A stretch of 64,000 nucleotides of DNA, taken from Cardinalis cardinalis (taxonomy: Eukaryota > Chordata > Aves > Passeriformes > Cardinalidae). The notes under the pieces were generated by a model. It did no database searches and was not told the origin of the DNA. It worked only from the letters and a program-made list of their open reading frames with translations. Location: assembly GCA_014549065.1 (NCBI GenBank), contig JACDOX010000021.1:434042-498041 (forward strand), read 5' to 3'. The position numbers and the translations under genes were made by a program. Each line of letters starts with the position of its first letter. The stretch's first letter is position 1. Below, in pieces: positions 1 to 11,568 of this stretch.

Positions 1-992
1 CCTCCCTCTCCTTCCTCTTTAGAGATTACATTCAAAACCCTATAAGGATTTAAAAAGAGGTACAAAAATCTCCATCCCAGCCTATCAAGGATGTGAAACT
101 CTNTTTTCCTAAGCTGAAAAATGCTCAAGGATGATGTGGTTGAGAGTCTTCCAAGAATTGTCCTTAGGACATTCCTCCTGCCCTTCCCTGCAGATTTCTG
201 CTTGTATTTAGATGACACACAAAATCAAAACACAAAATTGTCACTTTAATGGTGTCTGACCATTTCATGTTCCTTTTTAAAAGGAGGACATTCCTTCAAG
301 TGGAATGTTNAGCAAGAGCACCCAAAATAGGACCTTTAATTCCCTGTCCAGCCTTGGCTTCGAGCTTCGGACTCCTCCCAGGCATATTTCATGTGAGGCT
401 CCAGACAGTCTCACTCCAGTAACTGGACACTTGATGGNTTGGCTGGCTTGCCTATCCCAGGCTTGTTTGGAAAGACAACAGGTAGGGAGACAGGCTGAGG
501 GCTGCAGTCCAGGGTCCCTCCCAAAATTCCCAGGGAGCAGTTCCCCCAGCCAGCGTGCGGCCCGGTGACATTAATGACTTGTGTTGTATGAAACAAAATG
601 AAAACTGGCTTTGTTTAGGCANTGGTTTGAAGGGATGAGATCATGGGGTGACTGAACACACCAAGTGTGACTCAGCAGGGTCTCACACAGCAATGACCAC
701 ATAGCTGAGCTCCCAGCTCACATCTGCTGGAATAAATCCCCATCCCAGGGCCAGCTCGCCAGGCACAACAGTTCCCTGGCCCTGTTTATGAAGCCATCTT
801 TGCTGGATGCAATTTTTGCCAGTCCCCTCAGAGGCTGGGTAGATTTTTCTTGCAATTTCTTCTGCATGAAGCCATGGGAAAAATTCTCCTGGAGGGATGG
901 GAGCACCAGAGACAGGAAAGAACTGCACAGGAGTTAAAGAATGACAAAACCCGAGGAAAGGACAGAAGTGGAGAACTTCTGCAGAAAAAGGG
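1..992. other. Single-copy sequence, nothing recognised
   Basis: No repeat, RNA gene or credible exon is visible. The open frames here are short, contain N positions and lack any family resemblance. Confidence 0.5.
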
Positions 993-1210
993 TCATGGAA
1001 TATCCTGAGCTGGAAGGGACACACAAGGATCATCAAATCCAGCTCCTGGCCCTGCACAGACACCCCAACAATCCCATCCTGTGGAGCATTGTCCAAACTC
1101 TCCTGGAGAGATTTGAGGCTGTGCCCATTCCCTGGGGAGCCTGGGCAGTGCCCAGCACCCTCTGGGGGAAGAACCTTTCCCTGAAACCCAACCCAAACCT
1201 CCCCTGACAT
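993..1210 (-). mobile_element. CR1: CR1 LINE 3' fragment
   Basis: Read on the plus strand the block starts with a CR1 tail complement and continues with 'ctgagctggaagggacac', 'ccagctcctggccctgcaca' and 'gaacctttccctgaaaccca', which are hallmark CR1 3'-end phrases in antisense. The element therefore lies on the minus strand and is heavily 5'-truncated (about 218 bp), as is usual for CR1. It belongs to the same CR1 subtype as the pieces near 13.0 and 18.9 kb. No coding capacity remains. Confidence 0.85.
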
Positions 1211-2410
1211 GGTATTGTTNCAGTTTTGGGTCCTACAATGTAAAAAAGATTTGTAGCACCTGAAAATATGCACAAACCCGAATAATTTCTGAGGAGAAGG
1301 GGAGGAATGAACACGGCACTGAGGGAAATCTGTATCTGCCTGCAGCTGATCTCTCTGCAGGAGCTACAGAAGTCATCCCACTTCTGTGGGTGATGGGAGA
1401 GGAGAGCTGTGCCTTTACAGGGATCTTACAGACCTTTAGAAGAAGCCCTTAGCCACTTATTCCAGCCTTGGTTTCCTGGATGTCAGGAAATGCCTGTTGG
1501 ATTACAGAGATGACAGATGACATTGCCAGATGATTTTTTGCAGGGGAAGTTACAAGGAAGAGATGGCTGAGTATAAATGTATTGAAATGTGACCNAGGAC
1601 TCCCTTTGAGCAGAAAAACAAGGTGTTGATTGAATGAGGATCTGGGAATAAAAGAGAATTATTCAGAAGGGACACAACAGCCATTTGGATGACAGGAGTG
1701 AGTTGTCTGACACAAATCAGGTGAAGGAGTGCAGCTTTTCTTTTCTGAAGGACAATATTTTATCTATTTTATCAGATTAGGAGCAGGCTTTCCTTGCCTC
1801 CATAGGCACCAAGGCCCCAGTTTCCATGGGATTTCAGAGCACTGCTGCACCCTCTAAACAAACCCCATCTCTCATCATGAAAGAGGGCACCACTTGGAAA
1901 TTTCCACCTCTTATTGTCTCTGCTGCTCTTTTCTGTATATTTTGTCTCCAGTGAGCAATCAGAGCATCCTGACAGCACTTGAGATGCGAGCTATGAAAAA
2001 AAAAAGCGCCTTGGGATTTCAATCTTCCTTGGGACATTTGCTTGCAAACATCTGCCTGTTTGTGCAATCTGGCTTCTTGCAGCAGCAAACTCCTTCTAGA
2101 GCATTTTGATGAAGCCTGGGACAAGCTTGGCTCTGGCAGTGGGGCTGTGCCTGTCCCATGAGCAGGGGGAGGGATGGGAAAGGGGGGTGGCTCTGGCAGA
2201 TGCGGGGAAGTNGCTCTGACCTTCCTGTCATTTCAGGGGAGGATATTAGCAGAGGGTTTCCCTTGGGCTTCATCCACACCATNCCTGCTCTCTGTACTGA
2301 CAACAGCATGAACAACAACCACTGTAAAGCAGAAAACTCATGGCTGCATCCTCCAAGGGGGCAAGGCAGTGAAAGCACCTTGCAGGTTGTTGTGGGCAGA
2401 AAATCAGAGA
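1211..2410. other. Single-copy sequence, nothing recognised
   Basis: Ordinary AT-rich sequence with a short A-run near 1995. I see no repeat family or gene. Confidence 0.45.
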
Positions 2411-2660
2411 TTTATGGAATCATGGAATGGTTTGGGCTGGAAGGGACCTCAAAGTCCATCTCATTCCACCCTCTGCCATGGGCAGGGNCACCTTCCATCA
2501 TCCCAGGTTGCTTCCAGCTCTGTCCAACCTGGTCTTGGACACTTCCAGNGGTATCCACAGCTTCTCTGGGCACCCTGTACCAGGCCTCCTCACCCTNACA
2601 AGGAAGAATTCCTTCCCAATATCCCATCTGAATCCACTNTTTTTCAGTTTGAGGGCAGCT
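2411..2660 (-). mobile_element. CR1: CR1 LINE 3' fragment
   Basis: The plus strand reads as antisense CR1: tail complement 'ggaatcatggaatggtttgg', then 'ctggaagggacctcaaag', 'tgccatgggcaggg', 'caacctggtcttggacactt' and 'gaagaattccttcccaatat'. About 250 bp of the 3' end is preserved, interrupted by several N positions. The copy is 5'-truncated and non-coding. Confidence 0.9.
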
Positions 2661-3904
2661 GAAGCAGGGCATGACTGGCCAAGAGCCGCCTCCTTCTCCC
2701 ACTGGAACTCAGCTCACCTTCAGCAGATTTCCTTGGTGCCTTCAGCCACTCGCTGCTGAAGCTTCCCTGAGCTGCACAGAATCATTATTCTCATTTTCCA
2801 TTGTCTTCATTTTCTATTATTCCTCTTTCACAGATATGCCNCCAAGGGGAGGTTACAGGGCCTGATCCTCTCCCTTAACTTTCAGAAATCTAAAATGAGA
2901 TGTTTTGCCCTAAGCCTGTTACTGTGACCTTCCATTAGAGGGAAAAGGGAGAAGCTGGTGCCTCCAGGGGAGAATTCTCCTGATGCACTGATGAAAACTC
3001 ANTTTAGGAGGAGATGCATCACCCTCTTTTGTGCCTGGATAGCTTTTCATGGATGCTAAAGCAATCCAAGGGTGACTAACTCACATATTCTCANCAGACT
3101 CACCTGCTGAGCCTGGAACAGACCTAAGTACCCCCAATCCCACATCCTTATTTTCCAGGATTACTCAGCTCTGTCTCAGCACTCAGCTGCACATTGAGGA
3201 TTTGAGACAGGCATTTAGGCTCTGCTCCCAGCTGACTCAAGCCCAGGGCTGTCTTTTATCTCATTAAAAGCAACTAAATTGAATGCAGTGGTGAGAATAT
3301 GGAGAACAAGGATTTGTGTGGCCTCCAGTGTTGTGTCAAACTGCTACAAACAACCTATTCCAACAGAAATTCCTGCTACCCCACAGCTGAGCAGCTCTGC
3401 TTTCTGTCAGTGCAGCGCTGCTTTGGTGCTGGTCTCTCTGCTGGGGTTTTCCTGCTTTCCTTTGTGATCTGACACAGCCTCCCGTGGCAAATTAAGACCT
3501 AGCAACTGGTGGCTTTGACAAAATACTCACTTGGCTCAGTGCAGGGAAGCGTGGATTTACTCACTGTGGAAGGAGAGACAGGGAATCTTTCTCTTTTAAT
3601 TCTGNTTGGTGAGAAGCTCTTCCTCCTCCCCTCAGGACAGAGCTGTGCCTGTTCCAGGATNCCCTGATCCCCCTGTAACCTCAGGGGTGCCTTCTTACAA
3701 GAGCACAAAAAAGGCCCCTGAAAAAGCCCCAGCCAGGCAGATGCAGCAAAATGAGAGACAGATTCTCTCTGTTTTGGTCATAAAATCACAGCCAGCTCCT
3801 AATTAACCTCACATTTACAACCTGCCTCCAGCTTCTGATCTGTCTTCCTAGAGTTACTATTGATTCTCACCAGATCCTTCTCCACTAACTTGGGCTTCAC
3901 TCCA
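2661..3904. other. Single-copy sequence, nothing recognised
   Basis: No recognisable element. It borders the tandem duplication that starts at 3905. Confidence 0.45.
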
Positions 3905-4424
3905 GAAAGCTTTTTTCTCTCTGTGTCCAAACACAGGGGTGGGAGTTATCTACAGTGCTGAATCTGTTTGCCCTGGACAATTTGAGAAAAAAAAAAAGAA
4001 AAAAAAAAGATGTAATTTAATCCTTGACATAAGCTCCTTCCATTTAGAACAGCTCAAGAGGGTGAATGAAGACTCAGAGACCACACAGCTGAATGGGCAA
4101 GAGCTGCATAAGCCAGAAATGACAAATCATGTGAAAATCTAAATAACTAAGAGCTGTTTCTCCTGAAAGCTTTTTTCTCTCTGTGTCCAAACACAGGGGT
4201 GGGAGTTATCTACAGTGCTGAATCTGTTTGCCCTGGACAATTGAGAAAAAAAAAAAAGAAAAAAAAAAGATGTAATTTAATCCTTGACATAAGCTCCTTC
4301 CATTTAGAACAGCTCAAGAGGGTGAATGAAGACTCAGAGACCACACAGCTGAATGGGCAAGAGCTGCATNAGCCAGAAATGACAAATCATGTGAAAATCT
4401 AAATAACTAAGAGCTGTTTCTCCT
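3905..4424. repeat. Two-copy tandem duplication, 260-bp unit
   Basis: Unit 1 (3905-4164) and unit 2 (4165-4424) are almost identical over 260 bp. Both contain the same A-rich tract (an A-run, one G, a second A-run) and the same flanking words, for example 'gggtgggagttatctacagt' and 'agctcaagagggtgaatgaa'. The only differences I see are one T lost and one A gained around the A-rich tract, plus one N. The unit is not a known mobile element to me. The near identity means either a very recent duplication or an assembly artefact. Confidence 0.95.
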
Positions 4425-6026
4425 CAACAGTTCTCCCTCCCTCCATCTTCATGTAACTGAGATTTACTGGGAGTCACTGCCCAGAGGAACTCGAGGACAA
4501 TTTAACAGCACAGGGCAATGCCCTTGGAGGATGGGTCAGCTCTGGGACACCAGCAAACCCAGCAGGAACATTTTTATTTGCTGGGAAAGGCTCAGTGACA
4601 AAGGGTGGAAGTGAAAGAAGTGCACAAGTCCAGGCATGGGTAACTGATGTCCTGGCTGAGTGGCTGAGCANTGTGTCTGAAAAAGTGAATTGATATGCAA
4701 GTTTTCTCACTTTTTTCCCAGCTGGAGGAATGTTTTATACCCCTGCCCTACTTTTATACCCCCAGTTTATGCCCTGCATTTTCATTTTTTGAATGACACT
4801 GNTGAAAACATNAAAACANAGATTAATCTGGTGACCCTTGAAATAAAACTTTTTGTTTTATTTCAGACACCTTCTGAGGTGAAATTTCACTTTCATCCAG
4901 GTTTCCCTTTTTATGCTGATTAGTTTTAGTACTTTTAATCATTCAACATTATGGGGTTTTTTTTTTAGTTTGTTACATATTTGGGAATAAAAGGAATGTT
5001 TGTCATTTACATATCTGAGTTGTCACAAACCAGGCTCAAGAGGACTCACTAATGATCCTGATCATTAATCTTTTTAACAGGTGTGGACAAAACGCACATT
5101 TCCAGTAGATAGAGAATAATTTTACTCTTTGCTTTCTTTGATGCAGGGCAGAAAACACCTGGCTGACATCAGAGCATGCAAACCCTGCTTTTACACAAGC
5201 ACCTGGCAAGGTGGACTTATTACACAGAGTCTCACTTGATTAGTAGTAATTAAATCTGAGCTCAGATCTCAGTGTTTATAAGCTGACACCAGCTTGGAAT
5301 GAAAATCAGAACCAGAGGCCATTCCTGTTGTATCTGCTTGGTGGAACTGTTCCCATCAGCTGGGGGTGAGTTGTCCACCCTGACCAGAGAAGCTCAGGTT
5401 GATGAATTGAGGTCCTCAGGGCAAGGAGCATCAGTCAGGGAGGAAATCATCAAATCATCATGGTTGTTCTGCTGACTTGCTGCGTGTCCAATCTTCCTTG
5501 CTTTCTGAAAAGGTAGACTGAATGTTATTTATTTACGGCACAATCTTTCCTGATAAATTTTTCTGGAGGCTTGCAGGATGAGAGCCTGACACAGTTTGAG
5601 TCATTGTCTGGTCGTGCTGTGCCATTGGTATGGATTCAGAAATGAGGCTGAGTGTGTGAGGATGGAGACCTCACAGAACTGGAATAAACCAATTTTCCAC
5701 TCCCTCCTTTTCTCTTAATAGCCCCTAAAGAAGCAAAACTCAGAGTGGCAGTTCTGTGTTGGGTGACTCAGGGGGTTATGGAAAAAAAGGGGAAAACACA
5801 GAGTTTTCTTTTTCCTGCTCCATGAAGAACTCTCAGTAGCCCCTTGCCCTCCTTGACACAAAGGTTTACCCTGCCTCCCTTTACTACTGGCTCTTGCTCT
5901 GTGCTGCTTTATATTCTTTTTTTATGCCAAAACCAAACCAAAGTCAACTTTTCCCACCCACAAATTGTAGTTTTTGTTTAGTGTGCGCCAAGACTTTGCA
6001 TGTAAAAGGAATTGCAATCTGGAACT
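4425..6026. other. Single-copy sequence with a short palindrome
   Basis: No gene or mobile element is recognised. It includes a small perfect inverted repeat at 5050-5067 (TAATGATC, 2-bp spacer, GATCATTA). Confidence 0.45.
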
Positions 6027-6061
6027 TGGTTTGTTGTTGCTGTTGTTTGTTTGTTTGTTTT
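6027..6061. repeat. (TTTG)n / (TTG)n microsatellite
   Basis: A short run of TTG and TTTG units, about 35 bp, imperfect at its left end. Confidence 0.85.
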
Positions 6062-6238
6062 CTGACAGGATGACATTTTCTGCTCAGTCTGGATACAAAT
6101 ATGTCAGTTCCCTTTCAGAGGATCCATCACAGACTTTATGGTGTGGATGCTTTCTCTGACACACAAATGAATGTTGTGCTGATAATGGAAAACTTCAAAA
6201 TTAGGGAGGTTTCTGAGAGGCCTTCATGGGCCTTTTCA

Positions 6239-6421
6239 GAGAATCACTCAGGTTGGAGAATTCCTCTAAAATCATTAAGTCCAGTCATTAACTCAGCACT
6301 GCCAAAGCCTATAGTGACCCATGTCCCCAAAGTGCCACAGGTACAAAGCCTTTAAACCCCTCCAGAGATGGGAACTCCACCACTGCCCTGGATACCTGTG
6401 CCAGGGCTGGACAACCCTTTT
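6239..6421 (-). mobile_element. CR1: CR1 LINE 3' fragment, diverged
   Basis: Antisense CR1 of the subtype with 'agcactgccaa', 'gacccatgtccccaa', 'aacccctccagagatggg' and 'ccaccactgccctgg'. The segment is about 183 bp and has accumulated many substitutions near its 3' end, so it looks older than the copy at 14.4 kb. Confidence 0.85.
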
Positions 6422-9400
6422 GGTTCAATTAAGTTCTAAAGTTTCAGTTATCTTGTGTCGTTCCTGCATCTCCTTGGGGGCAGTAGCCAGTTTGGGTGGG
6501 TCCCTGGTGTGTCTGGTTGGAGGATGGGGTNTGCTTGCAATTTGCAACCCACTTGGGCTACAACCTTGTCTCTCTTCAAAGGTTTGTGCTTTGAAAATTA
6601 ATTTTTTTTTGATTGCTTCATATTTTACGGGATGGCACCAGACAACACACAGAGCTGGAGATCTTGTTTTGTTTTGTGCCGCCTCAGTACCTGTTGGTTG
6701 CTTCATGCTTGGTTCATAATCAGGAGACCAACTTCCTTTGGCCAAGGGAAGGGGAGTAAAGGGCTGAAAATGTTGATTCAAAGCAGATTAATCCTTCCAA
6801 ATTCCCCATTTTGACGAGTAGTTTTCTTCAACAAACAACACAGAAACCTCTACCTGCATCTGTTAACTGCCTACAGCAGGCTCTGTAGAATATCCCCAGG
6901 AAGGGATTTCCTTTACCTGAAAGAAATTTCCTGGAAAAAACAAAGCTTTCCCAAAGCATTATTTCACTAAAATCCACTTTTCCACTCTGGAAGCCCCTGT
7001 GGCAGAAGCAATGATGCAACGTGTTGGAGGCACTAATCTGGCTGCTTCAGAACCAGGCTGTTCATTTGTTCAGTGTGTGTTTCGGGGCAGCCTAAGGGAG
7101 AAATTCTCAAACACACTCCAGCTTCCCTCTCTCACTGAAATTTTATCTGAAAAAAGGCAGAGCCTCTGGCTTTGTGCCACCTTTTCCCAACCCTTTGGAT
7201 ATGTGAACACTGAGGTGTGCATGAATTCGCTGGTACTGTAAGAACAAGGGCTGGCAATGTGACCACCTGATTTATTGACCTTTGCTGAGGTTACGCTGAC
7301 CTCAGATGCTCCTTGGCTGTGCAGCAGAGTNTCATCTGCCTGGCACATGTGGCCCCTGGATTAAACAGGTTGTACAGAACAGAATACAAAGGACCACACG
7401 AAGGCAGATGATGAGATCTGTCCTGGCCCAGCCAAGGAGACACAGCCAAGGCTGCTGACGTGGGGATGGAGCACTATCAGCCTGCACCAGCTGAGCCTCT
7501 GGGCCTTGTGATTTCCAGCCCTGCTCAGCCTGGCAGCTGTAAAATTGCATTAGTGGAGTTAGAGGCATCTGGGTTATGAATTTCAGCTGGCTAACAATGG
7601 GCAAGGANCTTTCCCACACCCACCAGAGAGGTCTGTGGAGCACAGCTGGAAACCACTGGTGAGTCAAGACCAGCAGTTCTCTGCTTTCACTGACACTTAC
7701 ACCAACCCAAACACATGGAAGCCTTCCAATTTCTCTTGGACCAAACAAAGGGAAGCACAAAACCCCATTATTTCCTATGGCTCTTTGTTCACAGAGTATT
7801 TTTAGTCCGGCTGACGATCCTTTTGCGTATCCAAAGTGTTTAATTAAGTACGTTCATCAAAATAAGGACGCCCAAGGAAATTTTTGTGAGCCTTACTCTG
7901 TCCAGCAGGTCACTCCCTTGCAATGCCAATTTCATATGTCACTCTGGGAANCCAGGCACGGGTTTATTATCTTATTTCACAATCAGAGTTTAATAATTTA
8001 TAACAAAAATCATCACATCCGTCTCTCAGTTCTGGGAGAAAAAAAAGCTCTTCCCATCCATGGTTACCACCACTCTTTAAAACCAGGGAAGTGTGCAGAA
8101 ATAGAGGAGACAAAATATCCATTTAGAAAATAAGTCCCATACTTTCAGGATGTGTTTATGATGCATGAGGTGCTTGTTAAGCCAATTCCAGATTATTTCA
8201 ATCCCAAATCCAGTTTGTTTCTCCTGCAGGCTCCTATCAGTTTGCTGAAGTGAAACACAGCAGGAATATCTGGAGGATCATCAGGAAAAGCAGCTGGACA
8301 TGGGCTAAAATGATCTTAATTTTCCACAGCAAATCCACACCTATAGGTTTATAGAGAGGTAAAAGGCAGACACCGTGTGCTGGCCACAACCACAGAGGAT
8401 GTCTGTGCTACAGCTTGTAATGCTCCCCTTCCCATACTGGTGTTTCTCCATCCACACAATGAATTTATCACATTCCTTCTTNAAAATTCATTGGATCACA
8501 CGTGGCAAGCGCTATGCCAGACACATAGNGAGTTTTCACTGTGTCTTGACTTCATCAAATTCCAGAATGAAGGGCAAGAACGCCTCTGTTAGGCAGGAGA
8601 GTTGCCCACATGTCAGTGCCAGTGCTGCTGCAGGTTCAAGGTTGGACAGAAACACTGGATAAAACCAGANGGCTGTGTCCAAAGGACTTAAATTCCATCT
8701 CTAGGCTTCCCTCCCGCTGGGCTCTTCACCAAACAGGCTTGGGCCTTCAAAATCCAAAAATAGCCCATGACATCACTGGAGTTTTAAAAGTCTTCTTGTT
8801 TCCTTTTGGAATAACTTGAAAATGCACTTTTAAAGCTCTCCTTCATGGAGATCTGTCTGATTTCTTGAGANAGNGCTGCTTCTGATGCAGTGGTGTATNA
8901 ACAGTGTCAGGGGAGGAAAGGAAAGGCTTCAACCCCACCATGACTGTGGAGCAATCCAGACTAAAGAAACCTGGTTTTTTATTAATTTTTTTTCCCCTTG
9001 GAAGCCAAAAAGCCAAGCAACAGCACTCATGTTCATTAATTGGAGTGAAAGCACAAGATTTACTCTCTCCCAAGGTTAACTTCCAGACTGCTTGGAGTTC
9101 TGGAATTGCAGCCTGGCTCAGGGCCAGCTCTGAATAACAGCTCATCTCTCCAGCTTGTTTCCAAAAAAACTCCAACAAAACATAAACAAACCAAACAAGA
9201 AAGCTCCACCCATCCTCTCTGTAATTCCAGGCATCAAAATGTTCAGAGCTGGTTGCTCCAGAATTTCCAGGAGACACGAGAATGCAGTGGACAAAAGCAG
9301 AGGGAACACTGATACTCTTTGATCTTCCGTTTCCCAGTAAATTTATACGGAATATTGGAAGGTGTAATGGTCTCTGTCCTTTGCGCCTCACATGGAGTTC

Positions 9401-10716
9401 AGTAGGTGGATAATAAAAACACAGCACAAAGCTCANCTTGAGGAAAATGTTCATTTCCAGCNCAGAAAACTGATATCTCCTAGAAGATGTCTGGGAAGAA
9501 TTGAGACCACTTATCCTTCTACNTGTTGGAGCACCTCATCAGAAGATTAAAATTCCCTTGAGGTCCCCATTTCCCNGGATCTGTCAGAGCTCCAGACCAT
9601 CAGCTGGGATCAGGAGTTTGGGCTACCTTGAAGGATCCCAAAGTATTTTGTAAGCTGCAAATGATGCAGAAATGCAGCTGCCCCAGGGTTAGGAACTCCA
9701 GACAATAAAACAACAAAGCCTCTCAATCCAGTTAAATCCTAAAATCTAGACAGAACAAAATATCTCACAGTCCAGTGAGTTTTATTTTCATTTTGGAGGG
9801 AAGTTGCTAGCAGAGGTGGATGTTCACTGGGTGTGTTGGGAATATACTNGTGCAACTCTGCATTGAGTTCAAAGCTGTAAATTGACTTTACAAATCACAG
9901 ATCAGGTGCAAAAGAGGAGAAAAAGTGGCTCTATTTATCATTGTTTCAATCTTTAAAAGTAGATACTTGTATGAAGCAGCAGCAGTTTTATCGTGAAAGT
10001 TTCATATGAGAAAATATCAATTTTTCTGGTGGAAGTGTCAAAGATAGAATGTGTAATATCACGGTTTTCCTCATGTTTTCTCACAGATATTCTGTTTTAG
10101 AAACAGGCAATTCACTGAAATCAGGTGCTTCCTGTAAACAGTTTTGATTGCACAAAATTGGCTTACTCCTGAATATAAATTCAAAATAAACTTACTTTCA
10201 TCCAGTGGCAAAATCTGATCAACTAAAACACAGAATAAGGGTATAATAAAAAAGGCATTAAGGTTTATGTAGAACAAAATCCTGCTTCATCACTAAAGAT
10301 NCATCTCAATAATTACAAGCAGTGTTTTATTTCAGGTTTATGCCCCCAAAATTTGTTGAGGCCATCAATGACATGTCACATANTCTGAAGGAGCACAGTT
10401 CTTCCCCTGCAGGTTCCATGGAAGGGACCAAAGAGTCACCTGGAATAAAAAGCTGCTGGATTTACAGAAACTGTACTTTTTTGCCCTTGTTTTCATGTAT
10501 TTAGAACACCATTCACCTGTATTTTCTTCTATGTGTTTGTGGTGTAATTTTCATGTCTGGCCTTTGCAGAGGCCTCTGAACAGGTTGTGTTTGAGGAGAA
10601 TGGGATATTGTCAGGGAGTAGTTTGTGGGATGNAGGCTGGCAAAAATTGTGGAAGAGGAATTGTCCATGCAAGGACAGGGGTGGGACAAGATGAACTATG
10701 TCGGTCTGAGGAAGTG
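6422..10716. other. Single-copy sequence, one CpG-bearing block
   Basis: About 4.3 kb without a recognisable repeat or gene. A stretch at roughly 7800-8030 contains several CpGs (near 7810, 7818, 7828, 7849, 7867, 7957 and 8018) in otherwise AT-rich sequence, which could mark a constrained non-coding element. That is inference only. Confidence 0.4.
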
Positions 10717-10754
10717 CCCAGTGAACCATCCTTGGAAGAGTCCAAAAANCATGT
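10717..10754 (+). mobile_element. CR1: CR1 LINE, left part split by an LTR
   Basis: 'gtgaaccatccttggaagag' followed by 'tccaaaaan' and 'catgt' matches the sense CR1 phrase that normally precedes 'ggatgtggcact'. That continuation resumes at 11451, on the other side of the LTR. The left boundary is uncertain because the match fades upstream. Confidence 0.55.
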
Positions 10755-11450
10755 TGTCTTGGTTTACAAAGACAGGTGTCTGCTAAGGAAGGCAGGAGCC
10801 TCCCCTGAAATGGAAAATGTAAACCCCCTTCCCTCCAAATTGTTATAAATTGGAAACTAAGGGGATCTCAGGCAAAAAATATGGGAGCAGGAATAACAGT
10901 TCTTTACTAGGAAACAAACAAAAAAAAAGATAAAATAAACAATGCAGTACAGTAAAACAACACTGACAGAGTCAGAGCAAAACCTGACACCCTGTGGGTC
11001 AGGGTGTTGGCAGCAGTTCCAATTGGAATTGTGGCTGCAGCCCTCCTGCAGTGTCAGGTGTGGTTCTGCTGGAGCAGGGATCCTCTAAAAGGGTNTATTC
11101 TTCCTCTGAAGATCCAGGGGAAGAGGCAGCTGCTGTTCCTCTGGGAAACTCAGTGGAGAAGCCGTGCTGATGTTTCAAACCTCAGATTGTATCCAGGTAG
11201 GAATGCTTGGCTCCTCCCCTGGGCAGAGCATCTCCCAATGGGATGATGGAATTTGATCAGCCATGCNGNGACACTCCCTGGCCATGGACAGAAGATAATT
11301 AATAATTAATAGCCCATGAACAGCAGAGATCTCCTGGAGGGANGATTGGTTGTGGCAGAGATGAAGAAAACTGCCCAATGAGCAGAAGATAACTGCCTCA
11401 TCTCTAAAAGATGGCAATAGAATACACACATTGCCTTGAAATCTGGGACA
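10755..11450 (-). mobile_element. ERVL-type solo LTR, minus strand, nested in CR1
   Basis: About 696 bp beginning TGTCTTGG and ending CTGGGACA on the plus strand, the imperfect inverted termini of this LTR family. It aligns along its length, in opposite orientation, with the copy at 41377-42033: shared landmarks include 'gctaaggaaggcaggagcc', 'acaccctgtgggtcagggtg' and 'cagccctcctgcagtgtcag'. No internal retroviral sequence is present on either side, so it is a solo LTR. Its poly(A) signal has decayed (AGTAAA on the minus strand). The ERVL assignment rests on recognition of a passerine LTR type and on 5-bp duplications at two sister copies. Confidence 0.85.
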
Positions 11451-11568
11451 CGTGGACGTGGCACTGGAGGACATGAGTTTTTTTTGGGAAATGTGGTGGT
11501 TGACACCTGGACTTGATGACCTTAGAGGTCTTTTTTCACCTCAGTGATTCCGTGGTTCCATGATTCTG
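11451..11568 (+). mobile_element. CR1: CR1 LINE, right part with tail
   Basis: Sense CR1 3' end: 'cgtggacgtggcactggagg', 'ggacttgatgaccttagagg', then a degenerate octamer tail 'gattccgtggttccatgatt'. It directly continues the CR1 interrupted at 10754. Confidence 0.85.

Noticed and set aside
4859..4921. Open stretch after a strong acceptor-like TTTTATTTCAG
   Set aside because: Short, with no donor of quality and no recognisable protein; similar signals are common in AT-rich DNA.
10339..10504. Open stretch after TGTTTTATTTCAG on the plus strand
   Set aside because: No good donor, one N in the frame, and no recognisable protein; treated as chance.
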